From assembly GCA_000981645.1 (NCBI GenBank), contig LAQC01000022.1:15362-66736 (forward strand): a stretch of DNA of 51,375 bases, written 5' to 3'. This DNA comes from Cryomorphaceae bacterium ASP10-05a. GTDB taxonomy: Bacteria > Bacteroidota > Bacteroidia > Flavobacteriales_D > Sanyastnellaceae. The notes beneath the pieces were generated by a model. It ran no database searches, was not told the origin of the DNA, and saw only the letters and a program-made list of their open reading frames with translations. The position numbers were made by a program, and so were the translations under genes. Every line of letters begins with the position of its first letter. Position 1 is the stretch's first letter. Positions 19,583 through 28,534 of this stretch are shown here, piece by piece.

Positions 19583-20749
19583 ATGTCAAATAAAATCGTC
19601 CTGCTTGGTAGCGGAGAACTTGGTAAGGAATTGGTTATTTCATTGCAACGCTTAGGGGAACATGTAGTGGCCTGCGACAGTTATGCTGGAGCTCCAGCTA
19701 TGCAAGTAGCAGATGAATTTGAGGTGATTAATATGTTGGATGGTGGCCAGCTAGATGCTGTTATAGCCAAGCACCAGCCTAAGTTGGTGATTCCAGAAGT
19801 AGAATCCATCCGTACAGAACGGTTTTATGAGTACGAAAAGCAAGGGATAACCGTAGTCCCTTCTGCTAAGGCAGCTAACTTTACGATGAATAGAAAGTTG
19901 ATCAGAGATTTAGCGGCTAAGGATCTAGGTTTAAGAACTGCTAAATATGAATATGCCACAGAATTAGAGCAATTCAAAGCTGCAGTGTCAAGGGTAGGAA
20001 TGCCCTGCGTGATCAAACCACTCATGAGTTCTAGCGGGAAAGGCCAGTCGGTTATCAAGAAAGAAGCTGATATAGAAAATAGCTGGAACTATGCCATGGA
20101 AGGATCTAGAGGAGATTTGGCAGAAGTAATCATAGAAGCTTTTGTAGATTTTCATACAGAAATCACGCTATTAACCGTAACTCAGAAAAATGGTCAAACA
20201 CTCTTCTGTCCGCCAATAGGCCACAGACAAGAGCGTGGAGACTACCAGGAAAGCTGGCAGCCCTGCCCTATATCTACAGAAGACCTAGCTACCGCTCAGG
20301 ATATGGCTAAACAAGTAACCAAAGAGCTGGAAGGCGCAGGATTATGGGGAGTAGAGTTCTTTATAGCTCATGATGGGGTTTACTTTTCAGAACTAAGTCC
20401 AAGGCCACACGATACTGGCATGTGCACACTAGGAGGCTCACAGAACCTTAGTGAATTTGAACTTCACGCCAGAACTGTACTTGGGTATCCTATTCCAGAA
20501 ATAACTCAAGAAAAAGCAGGTGTAAGCGCAGTGATTTTGGCTACGAAGGAAAATTTAGAGGCTCCGGTTTTCTCAGGCGTTGCAAAAGTTCTAGAAAACA
20601 AAAACACAGATATCCGTCTCTTCGGAAAACCTACTTCCAGGCCCTACAGAAGAATGGGTGTAGTGCTGCTAAGTGGAGAAATAGATGCCAACATGGAGCA
20701 GATGAGGAAGGATGCTGCGGAATTGGCTGAGCAAATCACAGTAAATTAA
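19583..20749 (+). CDS. purT: Formate-dependent phosphoribosylglycinamide formyltransferase
   Basis: PurT adds a formyl group to GAR using formate and ATP, the third step of purine synthesis, independently of folate. The 388-residue product has the N-terminal [26 protein letters not shown] block, an ATP-grasp core ([31 protein letters not shown]) and the family's usual length. ATG 19583 matches the normal [14 protein letters not shown] start; an upstream TTG at 19577 is unlikely. It is followed after 2 nt by a membrane protein gene. A TTGCAACGC half-site lies at 19643 and a mirror half-site at 20577. Confidence 0.95.
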   Translation: MSNKIVLLGSGELGKELVISLQRLGEHVVACDSYAGAPAMQVADEFEVINMLDGGQLDAVIAKHQPKLVIPEVESIRTERFYEYEKQGITVVPSAKAANFTMNRKLIRDLAAKDLGLRTAKYEYATELEQFKAAVSRVGMPCVIKPLMSSSGKGQSVIKKEADIENSWNYAMEGSRGDLAEVIIEAFVDFHTEITLLTVTQKNGQTLFCPPIGHRQERGDYQESWQPCPISTEDLATAQDMAKQVTKELEGAGLWGVEFFIAHDGVYFSELSPRPHDTGMCTLGGSQNLSEFELHARTVLGYPIPEITQEKAGVSAVILATKENLEAPVFSGVAKVLENKNTDIRLFGKPTSRPYRRMGVVLLSGEIDANMEQMRKDAAELAEQITVN

Positions 20750-20751
20750 AT

Positions 20752-21273
20752 ATGCTTTTCGAATTAGCCCATTGGATACTCATAGGAGGAGCTATTTATC
20801 TACTTCTGGATTTAATCCCTAGAGGTCCTTTAACTTGGAAACTGCTTTCTAAGTATTCTCTACAGTCACAGGTAACCATTCAGATAATCTTAGTAGTAGG
20901 AATAGCGCTTCTAATAGTACAACTCGCTATATTTCTTTTAGGCGTGTTTTACTTTATAGCGGAAGATTCCCCGATTACTTTTGGTTCTAACGGCCCTGTT
21001 CTTTTGGGGATATTACTTATCCCAATAGTCAGCCAGTTGTTCAGAATAAATGTTCTGGTCAGTAATAAAACGTCTCGACTTATTCTAACTCTAGCGATTA
21101 TAGGAATAGACCTGTTTTTCCACTGTTTCAATCCTTCTCCTGCTTCAAACAGCTCTTCTGTACTCGAATACGTTGGGAACACTATTTTTCTGCACTACGC
21201 CTGCAGCGTGTGTTTGTTTTTCATCGTATTGGACGTCATTCTAATCTTGAAAAAGCATAAGATAATTAATTAA
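20752..21273 (+). CDS. Hypothetical multi-pass membrane protein
   Basis: The 173-residue protein contains four or five hydrophobic stretches (near residues 5-22, 43-72, 85-97, 108-122 and 145-168) with short polar loops, and a Lys-rich end (KKHKIIN). No family was recognised. It starts 2 nt after purT, so it is probably co-transcribed with it, but the sequence does not show a functional link. Confidence 0.65.
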   Translation: MLFELAHWILIGGAIYLLLDLIPRGPLTWKLLSKYSLQSQVTIQIILVVGIALLIVQLAIFLLGVFYFIAEDSPITFGSNGPVLLGILLIPIVSQLFRINVLVSNKTSRLILTLAIIGIDLFFHCFNPSPASNSSSVLEYVGNTIFLHYACSVCLFFIVLDVILILKKHKIIN

Positions 21274-21457
21274 TGTACAGCTAGTTATGTCTTTTTCTCG
21301 CAGAAAAAAGCTCAAACAGGCATAATTATACGCTTCCTCCTATCCAAAAAAAGGCATGCTGCAGTAGCAACCAACCCTATCTGCCAACCAATAAAGTCCA
21401 AAGGGTGAAAAAAAATATAAATTCTGTATCTAACTAAAAAATACCCTTTTCATGGGA

Positions 21458-21488
21458 TTGACTCAAAACAAAACCTATCGTTTATTTG
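21458..21488 (+). promoter_or_regulatory. Promoter of the small Cys/Lys-rich gene
   Basis: A TTG at 21458-21460 and TTTATTTG at 21481-21488 are 20 nt apart, close to the phylum pattern TTTG-N17-23-TAnnTTTG. The ATG follows only 5 nt after the box, so the mRNA may be leaderless. Confidence 0.5.
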
Positions 21489-21492
21489 TCTC

Positions 21493-21669
21493 ATGACAAT
21501 TACACATCAGTCCACTTCAGAGTTGTCCTCTTTCTTTCTCGAAGATGCTCTTTGGATGAAGAAAAAATGTTGTAAGAAATACAAGAAAGGAAAAGCCTGT
21601 AACAAGTGCCCTAAGAAGATGGAGTGCGCCATAGCGAAGCTAATTCAACCAATTTCAGAACTAAATTAG
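21493..21669 (+). CDS. Tiny Cys/Lys-rich protein (58 aa)
   Basis: Translation from ATG 21493 gives 58 residues ending ISELN. An acidic/hydrophobic N-terminal part (SSFFLEDALW) is followed by a basic, Cys-rich core KKKCCKKYKKGKACNKCPKK and a further Cys. Small proteins with a KKxCCKKYKKK...CxxCP core occur widely in Bacteroidota without known function (from memory). Five cysteines in about 25 residues suggest metal binding or redox activity. It stands alone between purT's partner and the rplM operon with its own promoter. The start is the least certain part: a second in-frame ATG lies at 21556, directly before KKKCC. Confidence 0.7.
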   Translation: MTITHQSTSELSSFFLEDALWMKKKCCKKYKKGKACNKCPKKMECAIAKLIQPISELN

Positions 21670-21709
21670 CAAGTGCTTCTAAAAAAAAGAGACAATCAGT
21701 ATCCTATTG

Positions 21710-21741
21710 TTTGTACAACTGAAAAATAACAAGTACTTTTG
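21710..21741 (+). promoter_or_regulatory. Promoter of the rplM-rpsI operon
   Basis: TTTG at 21710-21713 and TACTTTTG at 21734-21741, with a 20-nt spacer, fit the Bacteroidota housekeeping promoter very well. Transcription would start near 21746, leaving a leader of about 75 nt. Confidence 0.75.
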
Positions 21742-21765
21742 CAGCCCTTTTTTAGGAAAGGTGTG

Positions 21766-21791
21766 GGTTGTTGATAAATCATCAATAAACC
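21766..21791 (+). promoter_or_regulatory. Leader hairpin upstream of rplM
   Basis: GGTT-g-TTGAT-aaatc-ATCAA-ta-AACC forms a 9-bp stem with a small internal loop in the predicted leader. The L13 operon is autoregulated through its leader in other bacteria, so a protein-binding role is plausible but not shown. Confidence 0.45.
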
Positions 21792-21820
21792 TTGAAAAAA
21801 TAATTTAAAGCTTATTTAAA

Positions 21821-22270
21821 GTGGATACACTAAGTTATAAAACGCTATCAGCCAACAAAGAAACCTCGAATAAAGAGTGGTTAGTCATAGATGCTGAGAA
21901 TCAAGTATTGGGAAGATTAGCATCTCAAGTAGCTCTTTTATTAAGAGGAAAGCATAAGCCGCTTTATACTCCGCATGCGGATTGTGGTGACAATGTAATC
22001 ATTCTTAACGCTGACAAAATCAGATTAACTGGTTTAAAATGGGAGCAGAAAGAGTATGTATGGCACTCAGGATATCCAGGTGGACAGAAGAGAAGAACTG
22101 CTAAAGACATGATGGCTAAGAAGCCAACTGCTATGGTAGAAAAAGCGATTAGAGGATGTCTTCCAAAGAACATTTTAGGAAGAGAGCTTTTCAGAAACTT
22201 ATTTGTTTACACAGGAACTGAGCACAAGCATGCAGCTCAAACACCTACAGTTCACACTTTAAAATACTAG
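21821..22270 (+). CDS. rplM: 50S ribosomal protein L13
   Basis: The 149-residue protein shows L13 hallmarks: KEWLVIDAENQVLGRLASQVA, ADCGDNVIILNADKIRLTG, HSGYPGGQK and ENIL-type AIRGCLPKNILGRE. The start is GTG at 21821, giving the usual MDTLSYKT N-terminus; no ATG is available. It is the first gene of rplM-rpsI-rpsB-tsf, followed by rpsI after 6 nt. L13 is an early assembly protein of the large subunit and often binds its own leader. Confidence 0.97.
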   Translation: MDTLSYKTLSANKETSNKEWLVIDAENQVLGRLASQVALLLRGKHKPLYTPHADCGDNVIILNADKIRLTGLKWEQKEYVWHSGYPGGQKRRTAKDMMAKKPTAMVEKAIRGCLPKNILGRELFRNLFVYTGTEHKHAAQTPTVHTLKY

Positions 22271-22276
22271 GTCTCC

Positions 22277-22663
22277 ATGGAAACGATTAATACATCAGGA
22301 AGAAGAAAAGCAGCTGTAGCTAGAGCTTACATGACTGCCGGAAAAGGAAATGTAACTGTAAACAAGAAAGACTATAAAGATTTCTTTCCAGTTCCTACTC
22401 TACAATATAAAATTACTCAACCATTCGCGATTACTGAAACTTTAGGTCAATATGACGTAAAAGTGAACGTAGACGGAGGTGGTATAACAGGTCAGGCTGA
22501 AGCAATAAGACTAGCTATCACTAAAGCATTAATTTCTATTAATGAAGATTGGAAGCCAGCTCTTAAAGCAGAAGGACTTACTACTAGAGACCCTAGAGAG
22601 GTTGAAAGAAAGAAGCCTGGTCAGAAAAAAGCAAGAAAGAAATTCCAGTTCAGTAAACGTTAA
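22277..22663 (+). CDS. rpsI: 30S ribosomal protein S9
   Basis: The 128-residue protein has the S9 signature GGGITGQAEAIRLAITKAL and the conserved basic tail KKARKKFQFSKR, which reaches the P-site tRNA in the ribosome. NTSGRRKAAVARAY near the N-terminus is also typical. It starts 6 nt after rplM, the standard pairing. Confidence 0.97.
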   Translation: METINTSGRRKAAVARAYMTAGKGNVTVNKKDYKDFFPVPTLQYKITQPFAITETLGQYDVKVNVDGGGITGQAEAIRLAITKALISINEDWKPALKAEGLTTRDPREVERKKPGQKKARKKFQFSKR

Positions 22664-22697
22664 TCCGTTTGTCTGGGCTTGTTTAGTATCTAAATCG

Positions 22698-22728
22698 CTT
22701 GGAAACCCTCATCGGAGGCATAGCCAGG
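22698..22728 (+). promoter_or_regulatory. Structured element in the rpsI-rpsB gap (possible rpsB leader)
   Basis: CTTGG-aaac-CCTC-atcg-GAGG-catag-CCAGG folds into a two-tier hairpin with an internal loop and a four-base ATCG cap. It sits 43 nt before rpsB and is more G+C-rich than its flanks. Autoregulatory leaders ahead of rpsB are known in other bacteria; assignment here is inference. There is no T tract, so it is not a terminator. Confidence 0.5.
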
Positions 22729-22770
22729 GATTGTTATTTATATATTTTAAGAACGTAAACAAGTATTATT

Positions 22771-23526
22771 ATGCCAAAAGCAACTTTTGACGAGCTATTA
22801 AAAGCTGGTGCTCACTTCGGTCACCTAAAAATGAAGTGGAATCCGAACATGGCTCCATACATCTTCACTGAGAAGAAAGGAATCCATATCATCGATTTAA
22901 ATAAAACAGCTGTAAAACTAGATGAAGCAAGTGCTGCGATGAAGCAGATAGCTAAATCTGGTAAGAAAATCCTTTTCGTAGCTACTAAGAAGCAAGCGAA
23001 AACTATCGTAGCTGAAAAAGCTAAAGCGATAAACATGCCTTTCATTACTGAGAGATGGTCAGGAGGGATGTTAACGAACTTCGCTACTATCAGAAAGTCT
23101 ATTCGTAAGATGAATAGAATAGAGAAAATGAAAACTGATGGTACGTTCAACACCTTCTCTAAAAGAGAGAGATTACAGAAGTCTCGTCAAAAAGATAAAC
23201 TAGAAAAAAACTTAGGGTCTATATCTGATTTAACGAGAATACCTGCAGCTATATTCGTAGTAGATGTTATGAAAGAACACATAGCTGTCGCAGAAGCGTT
23301 AAAATTAAATATTCCGATTTTCGCTATCGTAGATACGAATTCTGACCCAAGAAAAATAGATTTCCCTATTCCAGCTAATGATGACGCATCGAAATCTATC
23401 GATTTAATCATGACTGACGTTGTTACTGCTATAGCAGAAGGACTAAACGAAAGAAAAACTGCTAAAGAGGAAAATCAACCAGCTAAAGAAAAGCCAGCTG
23501 CTACTGAAGAGAAGCCAGCTGAATAA
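22771..23526 (+). CDS. rpsB: 30S ribosomal protein S2
   Basis: The 251-residue protein has the S2 signatures LLKAGAHFGHLKMKWNPNMAPYIF, TERWSGGMLTNF and IFVVDVMKEHIAVAEA ... AIVDTNSDP. The C-terminal extension (about 20 residues of PAKEKPAATEEKPAE type) is acidic/Ala/Pro/Lys-rich, likely disordered, and variable between species. It is followed after 22 nt by tsf, the universal order. S2 binds the small subunit late in assembly. Confidence 0.97.
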   Translation: MPKATFDELLKAGAHFGHLKMKWNPNMAPYIFTEKKGIHIIDLNKTAVKLDEASAAMKQIAKSGKKILFVATKKQAKTIVAEKAKAINMPFITERWSGGMLTNFATIRKSIRKMNRIEKMKTDGTFNTFSKRERLQKSRQKDKLEKNLGSISDLTRIPAAIFVVDVMKEHIAVAEALKLNIPIFAIVDTNSDPRKIDFPIPANDDASKSIDLIMTDVVTAIAEGLNERKTAKEENQPAKEKPAATEEKPAE

Positions 23527-23548
23527 TTATTAGATACAGACAGATAGC

Positions 23549-24376
23549 ATGAAAATTACAGCATCAGAAGTAAATAAACTAAGACAGCAAACAGGTGCTG
23601 GTATGATGGACTGCAAAAAAGCTCTAGAAGAAGCTCAAGGTGACTTCGAGGCGGCAGTTGACATCCTTAGATTAAAAGGTCAAAAAGTAGCTGCTAAAAG
23701 AGGCGACAGAGACGCTACTGAAGGTTTAGCTATAGCTAAGACTAACGATAACGGTAAAAAAGCAGTAGCAATCATTCTTAACTGTGAAACTGATTTCGTA
23801 GCTAATAATGCTGCATTTGGAGAAGTAGCTAACAACATTTTAACTGTTGCTATCAATGAGTCTCCCGCTTCATTAGAAGAATTAAAATCTAAGACCTTCC
23901 CTGGTTCTGACTTGTCTATAGAAGACAAACTAACAGAAGAGATTGGGAAAATTGGAGAGAAAATAGAATTGTCTTACTACGAAACTGTAGAAGGAGAATC
24001 TGTAGTAGCCTATAACCATCCGGGAAATAACCTTGCTTCTATAGTAAGTTTCAACAAACCTGCAGGTGAGGATATTACTAGAGACGTAGCTATGCAAGTG
24101 GCTGCTATGGCTCCAGTAGCGGTAAATGAAGATAGTATTCCAGCTGAAGTTATAGCTAAGGAATTAGAAATTGGTAAGGAATTGGCTATCCAAGAAGGTA
24201 AGCCTGCTGAAATGGCTGATAAAATAGCTCAAGGAAGACTTAAAAAATTCTTCAAAGAGTCTACTCTTCTTAACCAAGCATTTATCAAAGACAACAAATT
24301 ATCTATTGCTACATACTTACAGCAAAAAGAAGATGGTTTAACTGTTACAGAATTCAAAAGAGCTTCTTTGAACTAA
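23549..24376 (+). CDS. tsf: Elongation factor Ts
   Basis: EF-Ts exchanges GDP for GTP on EF-Tu. The 275-residue protein has the N-terminal UBA-like domain with LRQQTGAGMMDCKKALEEAQGD, the TDFVAN motif in the core (NCETDFVANN), and GIEVAMQVAA-type VAMQVAAMAP. It sits 22 nt behind rpsB and ends just before a strong terminator that closes the rplM-rpsI-rpsB-tsf unit. Confidence 0.97.
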   Translation: MKITASEVNKLRQQTGAGMMDCKKALEEAQGDFEAAVDILRLKGQKVAAKRGDRDATEGLAIAKTNDNGKKAVAIILNCETDFVANNAAFGEVANNILTVAINESPASLEELKSKTFPGSDLSIEDKLTEEIGKIGEKIELSYYETVEGESVVAYNHPGNNLASIVSFNKPAGEDITRDVAMQVAAMAPVAVNEDSIPAEVIAKELEIGKELAIQEGKPAEMADKIAQGRLKKFFKESTLLNQAFIKDNKLSIATYLQQKEDGLTVTEFKRASLN

Positions 24377-24397
24377 AAAAGCTTTCATAACAATATA

Positions 24398-24431
24398 AAT
24401 CCTAGTTGATCTTTCAACTAGGATTTTTTTT
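24398..24431 (+). terminator. Rho-independent terminator after tsf
   Basis: AATCCTAGTTGA-tctt-TCAACTAGGATT followed by a run of T forms a 12-bp perfect stem, ending the ribosomal protein operon before pyrH. Confidence 0.92.
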
Positions 24432-24530
24432 GTCACAAATTTTCTCTAACTTAATGTTCAATAAATCTTAAATCCATCTGGTGTTAGTTTTACTATTTTT
24501 TTGCATCTTCGTCCACGTAAAAATCCTTCT

Positions 24531-25238
24531 ATGAAATATAAAAGAATACTGCTCAAACTAAGTGGCGAAGCCCTTATGGGTGACAAACAATTCGGTATAG
24601 ATAATACCAGACTCGCTGATTATGCTGCTCAGATAAAAGAAGTCGTTAATATGGGCGTGGAGGTGGCCATAGTCGTGGGTGGAGGTAATATCTTTCGAGG
24701 AATCCAAGCTGAAGAAGGTGGAATGGAGAGAACACAAGGGGATTATATGGGAATGCTTGCCACTATGATCAACAGCATGGCTCTACAAGCTGCTTTAGAA
24801 AAAGTAGGGATTGACACGAGATTGCAAAGCGCCATAGAAATGAAGGCTATAGCTGAACCTTACATCAAAAGAAGGGCTACGAGGCACTTAAGCAAAGGCA
24901 GAGTAGTTATCTTCGGCTCTGGCACTGGAAATCCATTTTTCACTACTGATACGGCTGCTTCATTAAGAGCTGTAGAGATAGAAGCAGACGTAATATTAAA
25001 AGGAACCAGAGTAGACGGAATTTACACAGCAGATCCCGAAAAAGACCCTACGGCAACTAAATATGACAGGATTTCGTTTAACGAAGTCTATGAGAAAAGT
25101 ATAAAGGTGATGGATATGACCGCTTTTACGCTTTGCAACGAGAATAACCTACCTATCATTGTTTTCGATATGAATAAACCTGGGAATTTAGCTAAAGTCG
25201 TAAACGGAATAGAAGTTGGCACAGTAGTCGAAGGATAG
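24531..25238 (+). CDS. pyrH: UMP kinase
   Basis: UMP kinase converts UMP to UDP in pyrimidine synthesis. The 235-residue amino-acid-kinase-fold protein shows [50 protein letters not shown] and [16 protein letters not shown] 24531 gives the usual [15 protein letters not shown] start. It comes after a terminator, so it needs its own promoter; an imperfect TATTTTTTTG at about 24494-24503 may be the -7 element. frr follows after 17 nt. Confidence 0.96.
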   Translation: MKYKRILLKLSGEALMGDKQFGIDNTRLADYAAQIKEVVNMGVEVAIVVGGGNIFRGIQAEEGGMERTQGDYMGMLATMINSMALQAALEKVGIDTRLQSAIEMKAIAEPYIKRRATRHLSKGRVVIFGSGTGNPFFTTDTAASLRAVEIEADVILKGTRVDGIYTADPEKDPTATKYDRISFNEVYEKSIKVMDMTAFTLCNENNLPIIVFDMNKPGNLAKVVNGIEVGTVVEG

Positions 25239-25255
25239 AAATAAAAAAAATTCAA

Positions 25256-25819
25256 ATGAACGAAGAATTGCAAATGGCTTTTGACGAAGCTAAAGAGTTA
25301 ATGGACAAAGCCATCTCCCATCTTAATTCTGAACTAACTAAAATTAGAGCTGGAAAGGCTAATCCTACCATGCTAGAAACTGTTATGGTGGACTATTACG
25401 GAAGTATGACGAAGCTAGGTCAAGTGGCTAACATCAATACGCCTGACGCTAAAACACTTTCAGTACAGCCCTGGGAAAAAGCGATGCTTGAACCGATAGC
25501 TACTGCCATTATAAATTCTAACCTAGGTCTAAACCCTATGGATAACGGTGAAATGCTGATAATTAATGTTCCTATGCTTACTGAAGAGAGACGTAAAGAG
25601 TTAGCTAAAAAATCTAGAGCAGAGGGTGAACACGCCAAAGTAAGTGTTAGAAATGCACGTAAAGACGCCAACGACTTCATAAAATCATCTGAGAAAGATG
25701 GATTAAGTGAGGATATGGCTAAATCTGCAGAATTAACTATCCAAGAATTAACTAAAAAGTATAATGCTGTAGTGGATGAGGTTATAGCTAAAAAAGAATC
25801 CGATATAATGACTGTGTAA
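25256..25819 (+). CDS. frr: Ribosome recycling factor
   Basis: RRF splits post-termination ribosomes with EF-G. The 187-residue protein carries LNSELTKIRAGKANPTMLE, VMVDYYGSMTKLGQVANI, VQPWEK, NVPMLTEERRKELAKKSRAEGEHAKVSVRN and a helical C-terminus. pyrH-frr is a standard pair. The next gene, a CotH lipoprotein, starts 31 nt further on and could be read through from frr, as no terminator is seen. Confidence 0.97.
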   Translation: MNEELQMAFDEAKELMDKAISHLNSELTKIRAGKANPTMLETVMVDYYGSMTKLGQVANINTPDAKTLSVQPWEKAMLEPIATAIINSNLGLNPMDNGEMLIINVPMLTEERRKELAKKSRAEGEHAKVSVRNARKDANDFIKSSEKDGLSEDMAKSAELTIQELTKKYNAVVDEVIAKKESDIMTV

Positions 25820-25850
25820 CCTCCCGTTCCTTAACCTGAATTAATTTAAT

Positions 25851-27377
25851 ATGTACAAATCAATTACGTCCCAGCTGCTCGCACTGATTTGTATGGTTCT
25901 TATAGCATGCCAACCAAGCAGTACGGAAGGTGGTACAAAACAAAATACATCCCAGAAAACTGAAGACCAAACAATAAGTCATACACTTGACTACATCGAA
26001 TTGGAATTAGAGAACTACGAAGAGTGGGCTGCTAATATTAAAAATCCTCAGGAAGTACCTGCTAATATCACCTATTTCAGTAGTGATAAAGAGGTCTTTT
26101 CTTCTCCGGTGGGAGTTAGGCTCTCTGGAATCTTCATTAAGAAAATGCCTCAGAAGTCTATCTCTGTAGAATTCTCCAAGAAAACGTATGGCTCCACTAA
26201 ATCTAAGCACAACATCTGGCCAAACAGAGAATATGATGATGTAGATGGATTCGTGATCAGAGCGCATGGAAACCCCTTGAAAAACACGTTTTACCTGGAT
26301 GGTTTAGCAAACCTCTTACTAGAAGAATACACAGATCTAGAATACAGCTCCCATGAGCCTGTAATCCTCTATTTAAATGGCAAGTATCAAGGCCTTTTTA
26401 ACCTCAGAGAGAAGAAGAATAAAGACTTCATTAATAACCTTTATGACTTAGGTAAAGAAAATATAGAGCTACTTGAAATTACCGGTGGAAGAGCAAATAA
26501 GGTTAATCAGAATTGGTTGGAAATGTTTAATCACTGTAAGAATAAAGATTTAACTACCGCTGAGAATTATGAGTTTGTAAAAGATAGAATAGACATAGAA
26601 AACTTTATAGACTATCACATATCCGAGACTTTTCTGGCTAATATCGACTGGCCTATGGCTAATGTTAAAGTGTGGAGAAAAAAGGGCGGAAAGTGGAGAT
26701 GGCTTTTCTTCGATTGTGACAGAGGGCTTCAAAATATTAAGTTTAATTCTCTGGAACACATTACTGGATTGAATCAGTGGGATAAAGAGCGAGTTAACGC
26801 TAGGCTTAATGCCGCATCTACCATGATTCGTGCGCTTATGAAGAATTTAGCGTTTAGAGAACAATTCCTTATCAGATATCAGGATCTGCTGAACAGTGCA
26901 TTTAATCCTGAGACTTCTTTAGCTCTTTCTAAAAAGCTAAAAACCTTAATCGAACCAGAAGTGGGCAGACAAATCAGCTATTGGAAAGATAAAAAGAATG
27001 AGTTTTCCTATAATACCGTTGAAAGTCTGAGCATGTGGGAAGAGAATATAGGGTTTCAAGATAGGTTTTTAAAAGAGCGTCCAAAGGTTATTTACAAGCA
27101 ACTTGGAGATTCATACGAACTGGGGGAGATTTATACCATCTCATTTGAAGTGGAGGATAAGAAACAGGGCAAAATTAAAGTAAATACAGCCTTCCTTCCA
27201 AAAGCCAAGTTCGTAGGCAAATACTTCAAGAACCTTCCTCTCAGCATAGAAGCGGTGCCTGAAACTGGGTATAACTTTGATCACTGGGAAGGTTGTGATT
27301 CTAAGAAAAAGATAATTAACCCAACTTCTAAATCACTCCAAGGGAAGCAACTAAAAGCTGTATTCGTAAAGGTTTAA
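25851..27377 (+). CDS. CotH kinase-like lipoprotein
   Basis: The 508-residue protein begins with a lipoprotein signal (LLALICMVLIAC), followed by a Ser/Thr/Gln-rich linker. The CotH domain spans about residues 45-400: VGVRLSGIFIKKMPQKSISVEF, WPNREYDDVDGFVIRAHGN, GLFNLREKKN, and the kinase-type WRWLFFDCDRGLQNI. The last 70 residues (EAVPETGYNFDHWEGCDS ... LKAVFVKV) match an InlB B-repeat-like (Listeria-Bacteroides) module. It is probably anchored in the outer membrane and, unlike the first CotH protein in the window, lacks a T9SS tail. Its stop overlaps that of the convergent dxr gene by 4 nt. Confidence 0.85.
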   Translation: MYKSITSQLLALICMVLIACQPSSTEGGTKQNTSQKTEDQTISHTLDYIELELENYEEWAANIKNPQEVPANITYFSSDKEVFSSPVGVRLSGIFIKKMPQKSISVEFSKKTYGSTKSKHNIWPNREYDDVDGFVIRAHGNPLKNTFYLDGLANLLLEEYTDLEYSSHEPVILYLNGKYQGLFNLREKKNKDFINNLYDLGKENIELLEITGGRANKVNQNWLEMFNHCKNKDLTTAENYEFVKDRIDIENFIDYHISETFLANIDWPMANVKVWRKKGGKWRWLFFDCDRGLQNIKFNSLEHITGLNQWDKERVNARLNAASTMIRALMKNLAFREQFLIRYQDLLNSAFNPETSLALSKKLKTLIEPEVGRQISYWKDKKNEFSYNTVESLSMWEENIGFQDRFLKERPKVIYKQLGDSYELGEIYTISFEVEDKKQGKIKVNTAFLPKAKFVGKYFKNLPLSIEAVPETGYNFDHWEGCDSKKKIINPTSKSLQGKQLKAVFVKV

Positions 27378-28534
27378 ACGAATATTTCTGAATGAGCTCT
27401 GGTAGCTGCATCTGTATCAAAGTAATCCTGTAGAGTAGGGTTTTGAATAAAGTTTACTGATCTCATCGCATTTTCTACTAAGTCACTCATTTCCAAAAAT
27501 CCAATTTCATCTTTTAGAAATTTAGCTACAGCAATTTCATTGGCAGCATTTAGGATGCAGGGCATATTTCCACCCGTTTCTAAAGCCTCAAAAGCCAAAC
27601 CTAAGTTTCTGAACGTAACTAAATCTGGATCTTCAAAGTTTAATGTTCTAAAATCCTTAAAACTGAACCTTGGGAAATCTGACTTCAATCGCTCTGGATA
27701 TCCAAGAGCGTACTGAATAGGTAGCTTCATATCCGGTAAGCCCATTTGCGCCTTCATACTCCCATCTTCAAACTGAACTATAGAGTGGATAATGCTTTCG
27801 GGATGAACAATTACATCTATTTGCTCATTCTTTAGGTTGAAAAGCCACTTAGCTTCTATTACCTCTAGTCCTTTATTCATTAATGATGCGGAATCTATAG
27901 TAATCTTAGCTCCCATCTCCCAGTTCGGGTGCTTCAGTGCTTGTTCTTTCTTAATATCCTTTAGCTCATCTGCCTTTCTACCCCTAAACGGTCCACCTGA
28001 AGCTGTCAGGTATATTTTTTCTATAGGGTTATGAAACTCCCCAGCTAAACATTGAAATATGGCCGAGTGTTCTGAATCCACAGGATAAATGTTTACTCCC
28101 TTCTCACTAGCCAGCTTAGTCACCAATTCTCCAGCTACCACCAAGGTCTCCTTATTGGCCAATGCTATATGTTTCCCTGCATTTATAGCCGCTATTGTTG
28201 GCTTTAAACCTGCAAAACCCACTAAAGCAGTGAGTACAATGTCTACCTCATCCATCTCTACAACCTGACAAAGCGCCTCTTCACCTAAATAGACTTTTAC
28301 GCCCAAGTCCCACAAGGCATCTTTTAACTCTTCATATTGAGACTCATCGGCTATAACAACCGCGTTAGGCTTGAATTTTAACGCTTGCTCCTTCAATAGC
28401 TTAGCGTTTCGCCCTGCAGTCAAGACCTCTACCGTAAATCTATCTGGATGTTTTTCTAACACCTCCAATGTTTGGGTGCCTATTGAACCTGTAGATCCGA
28501 GAATGGCCACCCCTGTTTTTTGCTTCACCTCCAT
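27374..28534 (-). CDS. dxr: 1-deoxy-D-xylulose 5-phosphate reductoisomerase
   Basis: DXR makes 2-C-methyl-D-erythritol 4-phosphate, the first committed step of the MEP isoprenoid pathway. The 386-residue enzyme shows the NADPH-binding start ILGSTGSIGTQTLEVLEKHP, ALANKETLVVAG, VDSEHSAIFQCL, the active-site region TASGGPFRG and NWEMGAKITIDSASLMNKGLEVIEA. It overlaps the yciH-like start by 1 nt, so it is the last gene of the sufE-DUF59-yciH-dxr operon. No terminator separates it from the convergent CotH gene. Confidence 0.97.
   Translation of the reverse strand: MEVKQKTGVAILGSTGSIGTQTLEVLEKHPDRFTVEVLTAGRNAKLLKEQALKFKPNAVVIADESQYEELKDALWDLGVKVYLGEEALCQVVEMDEVDIVLTALVGFAGLKPTIAAINAGKHIALANKETLVVAGELVTKLASEKGVNIYPVDSEHSAIFQCLAGEFHNPIEKIYLTASGGPFRGRKADELKDIKKEQALKHPNWEMGAKITIDSASLMNKGLEVIEAKWLFNLKNEQIDVIVHPESIIHSIVQFEDGSMKAQMGLPDMKLPIQYALGYPERLKSDFPRFSFKDFRTLNFEDPDLVTFRNLGLAFEALETGGNMPCILNAANEIAVAKFLKDEIGFLEMSDLVENAMRSVNFIQNPTLQDYFDTDAATRAHSEIFV

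Noticed and set aside
21274-21457. Possible gene or RNA between the 173-residue membrane protein and the tiny Cys-rich gene
   Set aside because: No ORF, tRNA-like sequence or strong hairpin was seen; only A-rich runs.
23187-23411. Minus-strand ORFs across rpsB and tsf
   Set aside because: They are shadow frames produced by codon bias of conserved ribosomal and elongation-factor genes.
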